Part shown: positions 44,113-51,873 of the stretch, in pieces
How positions within the stretch are numbered: the first letter of the stretch is position 1
Layout: the number at the start of each line of letters is the position of its first letter
Assembly (NCBI GenBank): GCA_040222235.1
Contig: JAVKDO010000066.1
Coordinates: forward strand, 16,899-80,898
DNA: 64,000 nucleotides
Origin: UBA6059 sp040222235
GTDB taxonomy: Bacteria > Bacteroidota > Bacteroidia > Cytophagales > Cyclobacteriaceae
Direction: 5' to 3'
Made by a program: the position numbers and the translations under genes
Notes under the pieces: generated by a model
Seen by the model: the letters and a program-made list of their open reading frames with translations, nothing else
Told to the model about the DNA's origin: nothing
Databases searched by the model: none

Positions 44113-45405
44113 GTGTCAGAAGAGAAGAAAATAGTAAGTAAGGCGATCATAGCCGACTTTCATGAGCGCGACCTGTCAGATATAACTGATCGCAACATGG
44201 AGATCCCTTATGATATCCCTAAAGTCGTATCTTTTCTTGGCCCAAGGAGAGCCGGTAAAACTTCACTTTGCCTGCAAATAGTAAGGCACCTACGTCAGGG
44301 GATACCCCCAGATCGCCTTACTTACATCAATTTTGAGGATGATCGATTGTATCCTTTAGAGCTTCAGGATATGGATTCATTTGTGGAATCCTACTATGAA
44401 CTTTATCCAGAAAACAGAGACCATCTTGTCTACTTTTTTTTCGACGAAGTACAGGAGGTAGACGGTTGGGAAAAATTCATCCGACGGCTCCATGATCAGG
44501 AAAAATGCCGCATATACCTCACAGGATCATCCTCCAAGCTGCTGAGCAGAGAAATAGCCACATCGCTGAGAGGCCGTACTTTACCGTATGAGGTATTTCC
44601 ATTGTCTTTTGAGGAATATTTGAATTTCACAAATGTTAAGGGCAATCCAAATTCATCAAGAGGGAAAACCACGCTACAACATTCCTTTTTGAAATTTATG
44701 AATCAGGGGGGCTTCCCCGAGCTTGTGTTTTTAAACGAGACTTTTCATCGACGTACAGTCAGTGAATACATCGATCTGATGCTCTACAAAGACCTAGTGG
44801 AGCGATTTGGAGTGCGAACCCCTTCATTGTTGAAGTATTTGTTGAAATACACGTTGGATAATGTATCGACGCTGTTGAGTGTAAATAAGCTCTATAACGA
44901 CCTTAAATCACAGGGGTATGCGGTGAGTAAAAACACCGTTTATGAATACCTCTCGTATCTCGAAGAAGCCTTTATCTTATTTCGGGTGCAGCGATGGAGT
45001 AAATCTGAACGGCAGAAAAGCATTAATCCTGACAAAATCTACACAGTAGACCCAGCCTTTAAGTATGTGATGACTGGAGGTTCTGATAAAGGAAGAGTAC
45101 TGGAAAATATGGTGTTCTTGGCGCTAAGGAGGCTGGGGCATGAACCTAACTACTGGAAAGGAAAGCAAGAGGTAGATTTCTACGAGGAAGGAAAATACCT
45201 GATCAATGTCTGTCTCGATATGTCCGATCTTGATACGAGGAAACGGGAGCTGAAAGTAATGAACGAGGCAATGGGGGAAACGCGACTTACCGAGTCAGTG
45301 ATCGTAACACTCGATCAACAAGGATCAGAGCAGCTTGCAAACGGAGTGGTCCGAATTGTATTGGCCAGAGAATTTTGCATGGGTGTAGAAGCATATCTAG
45401 AATAA
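44113..45405 (+). CDS. AAA_14/DUF4143 P-loop ATPase
   Basis: 430 residues starting at GTG 44113. Walker A is FLGPRRAGKTSLC (~residues 41-53), Walker B YFFFDEVQEVDG (~112-123), sensor LTGSSSKLL. After a winged-helix-like middle, the C-terminal DUF4143 domain carries nuclease-like residues (PNYWKGKQEVDFYEE). Such ATPases are common single-copy accessory genes in Bacteroidota genomes, often multiplied and mobile; their role is unknown. It stands alone behind its own promoter and palindromes. No partner gene is adjacent. Confidence 0.88.
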   Translation: MSEEKKIVSKAIIADFHERDLSDITDRNMEIPYDIPKVVSFLGPRRAGKTSLCLQIVRHLRQGIPPDRLTYINFEDDRLYPLELQDMDSFVESYYELYPENRDHLVYFFFDEVQEVDGWEKFIRRLHDQEKCRIYLTGSSSKLLSREIATSLRGRTLPYEVFPLSFEEYLNFTNVKGNPNSSRGKTTLQHSFLKFMNQGGFPELVFLNETFHRRTVSEYIDLMLYKDLVERFGVRTPSLLKYLLKYTLDNVSTLLSVNKLYNDLKSQGYAVSKNTVYEYLSYLEEAFILFRVQRWSKSERQKSINPDKIYTVDPAFKYVMTGGSDKGRVLENMVFLALRRLGHEPNYWKGKQEVDFYEEGKYLINVCLDMSDLDTRKRELKVMNEAMGETRLTESVIVTLDQQGSEQLANGVVRIVLAREFCMGVEAYLE

Positions 45406-45494
45406 ATGAAACTGTCTCGTATTCTCCGTCCATTGAGATGTCAAATGCCTAACGTAATGGCTGTTGCGTTGATCTTTATTGCAGGTTAAGCTTT

Positions 45495-45523
45495 GCCATA
45501 TCATTGAGCACAAGTGATATGGC
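45495..45523. repeat. inverted repeat between the AAA ATPase gene and the SAM riboswitch promoter
   Basis: GCCATATCA, 11-base spacer, TGATATGGC, perfect over 9 bp. It is 90 bp after the ATPase stop. Only a T5 run 12 bases further follows, so it is a poor terminator but may protect the mRNA end. Confidence 0.5.
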
Positions 45524-45586
45524 AGCAAGGTTACTTTTTCGATGGCTTTGTTATCTATTTCCCTTCGCGTATTCCCTATTCCCACC

Positions 45587-45594
45587 TATATTTG
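45587..45594 (+). promoter_or_regulatory. -7 element of the met operon promoter
   Basis: TATATTTG fits TAnnTTTG. Transcription would begin near 45600, the first base of the riboswitch P1 helix. The -33 region is only TTCG, 19 bp upstream, which suggests a promoter of moderate strength. Confidence 0.6.
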
Positions 45595-45599
45595 CAGGA

Positions 45600-45718
45600 C
45601 TTATCAAGAAAGACCGAGGGATTAGGCCCTATGACGTCTTAGCAACCTTTTCTTCTAGCTTGCCTAGGAACGAATTTCGGTGCTAACTCCTTGTTCAGCT
45701 GATGCTGAAAGAGATAAG
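45600..45718 (+). promoter_or_regulatory. SAM-I (S-box) riboswitch
   Basis: The P1 helix is CTTATC (45600-45605) with GATAAG (45713-45718). Inside are the conserved AAGAAAGACCGAGGGATTAG core, CCCTATGA, AGCAACC and the GGTGCTAACTCC junction strand, in the order of the S-box aptamer. It binds S-adenosylmethionine and should switch off the methionine genes when SAM is plentiful. It lies 59 bp before the first metH gene, in a 372-bp gap that otherwise holds an inverted repeat and the promoter. Confidence 0.9.
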
Positions 45719-45739
45719 TAGACCAACCTCTACTTTCTC
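45711..45739 (+). promoter_or_regulatory. alternative hairpin overlapping riboswitch P1 (expression platform)
   Basis: GAGATAAGTAGA (45711-45722) pairs with TCTACTTTCTC (45729-45739): 11 bp with one bulged T and a CCAACC loop. It uses the whole 3' strand of P1, so it cannot form while the SAM-bound P1 is closed. GCTCGTTTTT follows, so it might act as an imperfect terminator or as an anti-sequester hairpin. Confidence 0.65.
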
Positions 45740-45777
45740 GCTCGTTTTTCTGATAGGCCAACTGTAAAAGTGAACGG

Positions 45778-46785
45778 ATGAAAAGTATTCAAGAAATACT
45801 GAAAGAGCGAATATTGGTGTTGGACGGTGCAATGGGCACTATGATCCAGCGCTATAAACTCGAGGAAGATGATTTCCGCAATGCGGAATTGAAGAATCAC
45901 CCTTCTCCGTTGAAGGGTAACAACGACTTGCTTGGATTGACACGGCCCGAAATCCTAAAGGAGATACACGCGACCTATTTTGAGGCTGGAGCTGATATCG
46001 CTGAGACCAATACATTTAGTGGAACGACGATAGCTCAGGCAGACTATAGTCTCGAGCATATGGTCGATCAGATCAACTATGAATCTGCCAGAATAGCCCG
46101 AGAGGTGGCTGACGAGTTCACAGCACGGGAGCCTCATAAACCGAGGTTTGTTGCAGGATCGATGGGGCCGACTAATAAGACAGCCTCGTTATCCCCAGAT
46201 GTGAATGACCCGGGTTATCGTGCTATTACTTTCGAAGAATTAAAAACAGCTTATTACCAACAAGCCAAGGCGCTGATGGAGGGAGGCGTAGATTTATTTT
46301 TGGTAGAGACAGTCTTTGACACCCTGAATGCCAAAGCGGCATTAATGGCGTTGGATGAGTTGTTCGTTGAAGTAGGCAAGCAATACCCGATCATGGTTTC
46401 GGGTACGATCACAGATGCTAGCGGCCGCACCTTATCAGGTCAGACCACTGAGGCATTTCTGATTTCAGTTTCGCACTTACCGCTCTTGAGTGTTGGTCTG
46501 AACTGTGCCTTAGGAGCCCGTCAATTGCGACCTTACTTGCAGGTGCTGGCCAAGAAGTCAGATTTTCTGGTAAGTGCCCATCCTAATGCCGGCCTGCCAA
46601 ATGAGTTTGGTGAATATGACCAGACGCCAGAAGAGATGAGTGCTGAAGTTGAAGAGTACTTGAAAGAAAGCTTAGTCAACATTGTAGGCGGTTGCTGCGG
46701 ATCTACCCCAGATCATATCAGAGCTATCGCCAATGCAGCAGCCAATTACCAACCGCGTGTAGTACCCCAATTAGCATCCGTTTAA
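45778..46785 (+). CDS. methionine synthase, homocysteine S-methyltransferase module (split MetH, part 1)
   Basis: 335 residues. It corresponds to the first domain of E. coli MetH: LVLDGAMGTMIQRYKLEEDDF, GLTRPEIL, ETNTFSGT. Zinc ligands are in VGLNCALG and the closing GGCCGSTPDH. It binds homocysteine and takes the methyl group from methylcobalamin carried by the next protein. One base separates its stop from the next ATG, in another frame. The cut falls at the known domain border, and the two lengths (335+896) sum to about the intact enzyme, so this is a true split, not damage. Confidence 0.92.
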   Translation: MKSIQEILKERILVLDGAMGTMIQRYKLEEDDFRNAELKNHPSPLKGNNDLLGLTRPEILKEIHATYFEAGADIAETNTFSGTTIAQADYSLEHMVDQINYESARIAREVADEFTAREPHKPRFVAGSMGPTNKTASLSPDVNDPGYRAITFEELKTAYYQQAKALMEGGVDLFLVETVFDTLNAKAALMALDELFVEVGKQYPIMVSGTITDASGRTLSGQTTEAFLISVSHLPLLSVGLNCALGARQLRPYLQVLAKKSDFLVSAHPNAGLPNEFGEYDQTPEEMSAEVEEYLKESLVNIVGGCCGSTPDHIRAIANAAANYQPRVVPQLASV

Positions 46786-46786
46786 T

Positions 46787-49477
46787 ATGACGCAAGAATT
46801 ACCGCCATTGAAGTTATCAGGGCTTGAGCCACTGATTATAGATAAGCATACCAATTTTGTGAATGTTGGAGAGCGCACCAATGTCACAGGATCGAAGCGA
46901 TTCGCAAGACTGATACTCGAAGATAAGTATGAGGAAGCGCTGGATGTTGCGCTAGATCAAGTCAGAGGAGGAGCGCAGATCCTGGATGTCAACATGGACG
47001 AAGGGATGCTCGATGGTGAGAAGGCCATGGTGCGCTTTCTCCATCTTATCGCTAGTGAGCCCGAGATTTCACGAATCCCAGTGATGATTGACTCTTCTAA
47101 GTGGCATATCATAGAGGCAGGTTTACAATGTGTACAAGGTAAGGCTGTAGTTAACTCTATCAGCTTAAAAGCCGGAGAAGAGGAGTTCCTTTACCAAGCT
47201 CGTAAGATCAAGCAATATGGTGCTGCTGTCATTATCATGGCTTTTGATGAAGACGGTCAGGCCGATAGCTATAAGCGCAGAATCGAGATTTGTGAGCGAG
47301 CCTATCGACTACTCGTTGATAAAGTCAGCTTTGCTCCTCAAGACATCATCTTTGATCCGAATATTTTCCCAGTCGCCACGGGCATTGACGAGCACAATAA
47401 CAATGCAGTTGACTTTTTTCAGGCTACTGAATGGATAAAAAAGAATCTCCCAGGAGCCAAGATTAGCGGAGGGGTGAGCAACGTATCCTTCTCATTCCGA
47501 GGTAACAATGTTGTTCGGGAAGCCATGCACAGTGCCTTTTTATACCACAGCATCAAGGCAGGAATGGACATGGGAATTGTCAATGCCGGTATGATAGAGG
47601 TATATGACGAGATACCCAAGGATTTGCTTGAGAGGGTAGAAGATGTCCTGCTCAATCGTCGAGCAGATGCTACCGAGCGGCTACTTGAATTCGCCGAGCA
47701 AGTCAAAGGCGGTGGAAAGGTCAAGGTAAGAGACGATCGTTGGCGAGAAGAACCATTAGAAAAGCGGCTGGAACATGCATTGGTAAAAGGCATTATTGAC
47801 CACATCGAAGAGGATACTGAGGAAGCCAGATTGAAACTCAACAGCCCTCTCAAAGTGATAGAAGGCCCATTGATGGATGGTATGAATGTCGTTGGAGGCC
47901 TTTTTGGTGAAGGAAAGATGTTTTTGCCTCAGGTAGTGAAAAGCGCTAGAGTGATGAAAAAAGCTGTTGCGTATTTGGTCCCCTATCTGGAAGAAGAGAA
48001 AAGAATCGCTGGTGATCAAAGAGCCAACGCAAAAATATTACTGGCGACAGTTAAGGGCGATGTACACGATATAGGTAAGAATATCGTCGGTGTGGTACTG
48101 GCCTGCAACAACTATGACATAATCGACCTAGGAGTAATGGTGCCTGCAGAGAAAATACTGGAGCGAGCAGAGGAGGAAGGTGTTGATATCATTGGCCTCA
48201 GTGGCCTCATCACGCCTTCACTGGATGAGATGGTACATGTCGCCAAGGAAATGGAGCGCAGAGGGATGAAGACGCCATTGCTTATTGGTGGGGCCACCAC
48301 GTCTCGCATTCATACTGCGGTGAAGATCGCCCCTTCATATAGCGGCTCTGTGGTGCACGTACTTGATGCTTCCAAGAGTGTGCCTGTAGCTGGTGAGTTG
48401 ATCGGTAAAGATTCCAAGGAGGCTTTCGCAAGCAAAGTCATTGCTGAGTATGCAGACCTGAGGGAAGCACACCAAAACCGTCAGAAGGATAAAAATTATG
48501 TCTCATTCCTCGAGGCAAAGCGCAATAGAACGAAAATAGAATGGTCTTCGCAGGCTCCAGCCATACCGAAGGTCACTGGCACGCATATTTTCGATGACTA
48601 TGACCTATCGGAAATCAGAGCCTACATCGATTGGACACCCTTCTTTCAGACATGGATGCTCAAAGGCAAGTACCCTAAGATCCTGAAAGACCCGGTCATT
48701 GGGGTGGAGGCACAGAAGCTGTTTGATGACGCTACCGCAATGCTGGACGACATTATTGCCAACAAGTCTTTAATTGCTAAAGCAGTCATTGGTATTTACC
48801 CAGCCAACGCTGATGGCGAGGATGCTGTTGTCTGGAATGGTGACGACAGAGCTGAAGAAAGAGCAAGGTTTCATTTTCTGAGACAGCAAGGAAAGAAGGC
48901 AAGTAATCTTCCCAATATATCGCTGATTGATTTTCTGACACCCGTGTCTGAAAATAAGCCTGATCACTTGGGTGGGTTTGCCGTTACGGCAGGTATTGGT
49001 ATAGAGCAGATGATTGCAAAGTTTGAAGCAGACCATGACGACTACAATATCATCATGGTCAAGGCACTGGCGGATCGTCTGGCAGAAGCTTTCGCTGAAC
49101 TGATGCATGCTAAAGTCAGAAGGGAACTCTGGGGCTATGCCACGGATGAAGCTTTAGATAATGAGTCGCTCATCAGGGAAAAATATCAAGGTATTCGTCC
49201 TGCGCCAGGTTATCCTGCATGTCCAGATCACACCGAGAAGAGAATTCTTTTCGATCTGCTTGAAGTAGAAAAGAACACAGGCATTAGTCTGACTGAGTCG
49301 TTTGCGATGTACCCAGCATCTTCGGTAAGTGGGTTTTATTTTGCTAACCCAGAGTCCAAGTATTTTGGCTTGGGTAAGATTGAAAAGGATCAGGTCGAGG
49401 ATTATGCCAAAAGAAAGAACATGAAATTGGCGGTAGCGGAAAAATGGCTGTCTCCCAATCTTAACTACGAAATCTAA
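46787..49477 (+). CDS. metH: methionine synthase, folate/cobalamin/activation modules (split MetH, part 2)
   Basis: 896 residues. The pterin-binding domain starts at FVNVGERTNVTGSKRF and carries MIDSSKW. The cobalamin module has the cap, then VKGDVHDIGKNIVGVVL with the cobalt-ligand His, and later LSGLITPSLDEM and GGATTSRIH. The C-terminal activation domain that binds SAM shows RPAPGYPACPDHTEK and SFAMYPASSVSGFYF. It transfers methyl from 5-methyl-THF through cobalamin to homocysteine together with part 1, so it needs vitamin B12. metF follows after 6 bp. Confidence 0.95.
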   Translation: MTQELPPLKLSGLEPLIIDKHTNFVNVGERTNVTGSKRFARLILEDKYEEALDVALDQVRGGAQILDVNMDEGMLDGEKAMVRFLHLIASEPEISRIPVMIDSSKWHIIEAGLQCVQGKAVVNSISLKAGEEEFLYQARKIKQYGAAVIIMAFDEDGQADSYKRRIEICERAYRLLVDKVSFAPQDIIFDPNIFPVATGIDEHNNNAVDFFQATEWIKKNLPGAKISGGVSNVSFSFRGNNVVREAMHSAFLYHSIKAGMDMGIVNAGMIEVYDEIPKDLLERVEDVLLNRRADATERLLEFAEQVKGGGKVKVRDDRWREEPLEKRLEHALVKGIIDHIEEDTEEARLKLNSPLKVIEGPLMDGMNVVGGLFGEGKMFLPQVVKSARVMKKAVAYLVPYLEEEKRIAGDQRANAKILLATVKGDVHDIGKNIVGVVLACNNYDIIDLGVMVPAEKILERAEEEGVDIIGLSGLITPSLDEMVHVAKEMERRGMKTPLLIGGATTSRIHTAVKIAPSYSGSVVHVLDASKSVPVAGELIGKDSKEAFASKVIAEYADLREAHQNRQKDKNYVSFLEAKRNRTKIEWSSQAPAIPKVTGTHIFDDYDLSEIRAYIDWTPFFQTWMLKGKYPKILKDPVIGVEAQKLFDDATAMLDDIIANKSLIAKAVIGIYPANADGEDAVVWNGDDRAEERARFHFLRQQGKKASNLPNISLIDFLTPVSENKPDHLGGFAVTAGIGIEQMIAKFEADHDDYNIIMVKALADRLAEAFAELMHAKVRRELWGYATDEALDNESLIREKYQGIRPAPGYPACPDHTEKRILFDLLEVEKNTGISLTESFAMYPASSVSGFYFANPESKYFGLGKIEKDQVEDYAKRKNMKLAVAEKWLSPNLNYEI

Positions 49478-49483
49478 TCAACC

Positions 49484-50437
49484 ATGAAGGTTACTGAACA
49501 CCTTAGTACCGCTAAGGATACTTTATTCTCGATAGAGATATTACCCCCACTGAAAGGACAAAATATTCAAAAGATATTTGATGCGCTTGATCCTTTGATG
49601 GAGTTTAAACCACCGTTTATCGATGTGACCTATCATCGTGAGGAGTACATCCTGAAGCCTCGAAAGGATGGGGGTTATGACCGAATGGCCACACGAAAGC
49701 GGCCGGGTACCGTTGGTATTTGCGCTGCATTGCAAAATCGGTATCATATCGATCCCGTACCTCATATTATATGTGGAGGCTTTACTCAGGAAGAGACGGA
49801 GAATGCATTGATTGATCTCAACTTTCTTGGTATTGACAATGTCCTGGTCATACGTGGTGATCATCTCTCTACGGAGAAAAGTTTTAGTCCTGAGCCTAAT
49901 GGGAATAATTATGCCACTGACCTTGTGAATCAGGTAGTTGGGATGAATAAAGGACAATATCGAGACGAATCCTTACAGAATGCTCATCCGACAGATTTTT
50001 GTATTGGAGTGTCTGGTTATCCTGAGAAGCATTTCGAAGCTCCTAATATGAAGCTTGATTTGAAGTATCTAAAGATGAAAATTGAGATGGGCGCAGAGTA
50101 CATTGTTACTCAGATGTTTTTTGACAATCAGAAGTACTTTGACTTTGTGGATACATGTAGGGCAGAGGGGATCACAGTACCTATTATCCCTGGACTGAAG
50201 CCTATTACGACTAAAAAACAGATGAAAGTGTTGCCTAGTATCTTCCATATTGATCTTCCAGATGATCTGGTAGACGCATTGGATGACTGCAAGGACAATG
50301 AGGCGGCAAAGCAGGTTGGTATCGACTGGTGCATCCAACAGTCAAAAGACCTGATGGCCAAGGGAGCCCCTGTACTTCATTATTACACCATGAGCAAGTC
50401 TGATCCTGTGCTGAGCATTGCAAAGGCGCTGTTCTAA
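49484..50437 (+). CDS. metF: 5,10-methylenetetrahydrofolate reductase
   Basis: 317 residues. Folate/FAD-barrel markers: FSIEILPPLKG with the catalytic Glu, IDVTYHREE, ALQNRYHIDPVPHIICGG, NVLVIRGDH, and the C-terminal IVTQMFFDNQKYFDF and PIIPGLKPIT. It makes 5-methyl-THF for the split MetH just upstream and is under the same riboswitch. Its end overlaps by 4 bp the end of the convergent DUF2442 gene. Confidence 0.95.
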   Translation: MKVTEHLSTAKDTLFSIEILPPLKGQNIQKIFDALDPLMEFKPPFIDVTYHREEYILKPRKDGGYDRMATRKRPGTVGICAALQNRYHIDPVPHIICGGFTQEETENALIDLNFLGIDNVLVIRGDHLSTEKSFSPEPNGNNYATDLVNQVVGMNKGQYRDESLQNAHPTDFCIGVSGYPEKHFEAPNMKLDLKYLKMKIEMGAEYIVTQMFFDNQKYFDFVDTCRAEGITVPIIPGLKPITTKKQMKVLPSIFHIDLPDDLVDALDDCKDNEAAKQVGIDWCIQQSKDLMAKGAPVLHYYTMSKSDPVLSIAKALF

Positions 50438-50688
50438 ACAATCTCGCTTTTTATCGTCTCAGTGCTTCCCTCATAGAGACTTTCTGGATCAAAATCGGCA
50501 CCATTATCCCAAACTATGGTATCGAAGCTAACGCGAACAGAATTAAACAGTTTAACGTCCTTTAGCTCCTTGAAAACTCCAACTTCAAGGTAGGGATTCA
50601 TATCAAATATTCTTGACTCATTATTATCAAAAGTCAGTAGTAGCTTATATCCATTTTTGGGTTTGACATTAATTACGCTCAAGTACAT
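50434..50688 (-). CDS. DUF2442 protein
   Basis: 84 residues from the ATG at 50688 (MYLSVINVKPKNGYKLLLTF). The frame is open further upstream, but that part overlaps the DUF4160 gene. Markers FDNNESRIFDMNPYLEVGVFKELKD and TIVWDNGADFDPESLYEG are typical of DUF2442. DUF4160-DUF2442 pairs are found widely and suspected to be toxin-antitoxin-like, but no activity is established to my knowledge. Here the DUF4160 partner 7 bp upstream is frameshifted. Confidence 0.82.
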   Translation of the reverse strand: MYLSVINVKPKNGYKLLLTFDNNESRIFDMNPYLEVGVFKELKDVKLFNSVRVSFDTIVWDNGADFDPESLYEGSTETIKSEIV

Positions 50689-50695
50689 AATGTGC

Positions 50696-50960
50696 TCATT
50701 TAAGTGGAGTGATCTTAAAAGGTGCTTCACCATTTTGACATAATTCCCAGTCATCCTGGAGTTCTTCTCGATGGATCTCAACCCAAGCTTGGATTAGCCG
50801 AAATTGCCGCGTTGGTAATTTTCCAGATATTAACTCACCATTGTCGATACTGACCGAAGACTTAAATCTTGGTAGTACGCGTGAATGTGAGGGGATTGTG
50901 CTCTTTAGGAGCATAATACATTCTTATGATTATCCCAAAAAACATCGAAATGGTGGGCAT
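50696..50960 (-). pseudogene. DUF4160 gene broken by two frameshifts
   Basis: The minus strand begins ATG at 50960 and reads MPTISMFFGIIIRMYYAPK-EHNP. It then needs a -1 shift at the C4 run (50894-50891) to continue PHIHAYYQD, and a second -1 shift near 50866-50864 to continue KSSVSIDNGELISGKLP ... WVEIHREEL ... WELCQNGEAPFKI. Together these give a complete DUF4160 of about 88 residues. As sequenced, only 63 C-terminal family residues remain in one frame. It is either a true pseudogene or two base-call errors in short homopolymers. Confidence 0.8.
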
Positions 50961-51054
50961 TCTAAAATGTTTATATAAGTATAGTCAATGTAGATTTTGA
51001 TTAGGAGGTATTTGGTTTCCACAAGGTAGATCATCTATAATTTATCCTGTTTTT

Positions 51055-51393
51055 CTATTTAGATTCCATCTTCTGCAATACTTCAGATTTGAGGGGATTC
51101 AGGTATTTTTTAAGAATTACCCAAACAATGGAGTTGTCAATGCTATCATAGGCGTGCACAAGTCGATTCCTAAAACCTATGATTTGCTTAGCATGAATAA
51201 GTGATTCATCAGGAGATTCTTTCAGAAACTGGTTCACCGCTTCTCCGAGAATACTCAGTTGTCTCTCAACCGCACTTTGAGTTTTGAGATCGCTATTGTA
51301 TTTCTCAAATGTATTCATAGCAGCAATAAACTCCTCAATTAGTGCAATGGCCAATACGATATCAGACAGATACTTCTTTCCCCGATCTGTCAT
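51055..51393 (-). CDS. hepT: HepT-type HEPN toxin (DUF86)
   Basis: 112 residues, all-helical. The RX4H active-site motif is in GFRNRLVHAYDSID (residues ~73-86), which also keeps the downstream Tyr that is the AMPylation target in studied HepT proteins. HepT toxins are ribonucleases silenced when the MntA partner adds AMP groups to this Tyr. The gene overlaps mntA by 32 bp, as usual for the pair. A relic of another HepT gene lies at 4.3 kb. Confidence 0.88.
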   Translation of the reverse strand: MTDRGKKYLSDIVLAIALIEEFIAAMNTFEKYNSDLKTQSAVERQLSILGEAVNQFLKESPDESLIHAKQIIGFRNRLVHAYDSIDNSIVWVILKKYLNPLKSEVLQKMESK

Positions 51394-51697
51394 AGATTAA
51401 CACCTTATTTTCTTTAATGGACGAGCTAAGGACGGGATTTTTTAAGGATTCATCCGTAAGCAAATCTACTTTTTTATCAAATAGCAACTCCAGACTATCC
51501 CATAGGCCTATTAAGTTTTCTCCACGATCCATTGGACTCATTACATCCATAGTCACCAAAAGATCTATATCACTAGTAACAGGATCAAACTTGTCTGTCA
51601 CAACAGACCCAAAAGCGTATAAGCGATTAACGCCATAGTCGGAGCACAACTGAACTATGGCTGCAGTATGTTTTGAAATATAAGTCTGCTTTAGCAT
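51362..51697 (-). CDS. mntA: MntA-type nucleotidyltransferase antitoxin
   Basis: 111 residues. The polymerase-beta-like motif is YAFGSVVTD followed by SDIDLLV: a GS-x11-DxD arrangement, with a third acid in KKVDLLTDE. It is a minimal nucleotidyltransferase expected to AMPylate HepT. It is first in the pair. Upstream 176 bp to the HMG-CoA lyase gene contain no gene; its promoter was not recognised. Confidence 0.88.
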   Translation of the reverse strand: MLKQTYISKHTAAIVQLCSDYGVNRLYAFGSVVTDKFDPVTSDIDLLVTMDVMSPMDRGENLIGLWDSLELLFDKKVDLLTDESLKNPVLSSSIKENKVLIYDRSGKEVSV

Positions 51698-51846
51698 CTG
51701 ATAAAGATAGTAGTTTCGTGGAATCTGTTTTGGTTCCTATCCAATTTCAGGAGCTACATGTACTAACTTGTAAGGTTCCTAACTGCATCGCGTTTATATA
51801 TGATCAATCCTTGGATTCTATTCGCTTCCCAGTATGATTCTTTACC

Positions 51847-51854
51847 TAATTTTG
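51847..51854 (+). promoter_or_regulatory. candidate -7 element for the HMG-CoA lyase gene
   Basis: TAATTTTG fits TAnnTTTG and ends 19 bp before the ATG at 51874. A -33 TTG is not evident. Confidence 0.4.
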
Positions 51855-51873
51855 AATCGATAACACATTGCCC

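Noticed and set aside
45778..46785. metH broken by a frameshift
   Set aside because: The break lies exactly between domains, both parts have proper starts and stops, and split MetH is known in the phylum. Treated as a natural split.
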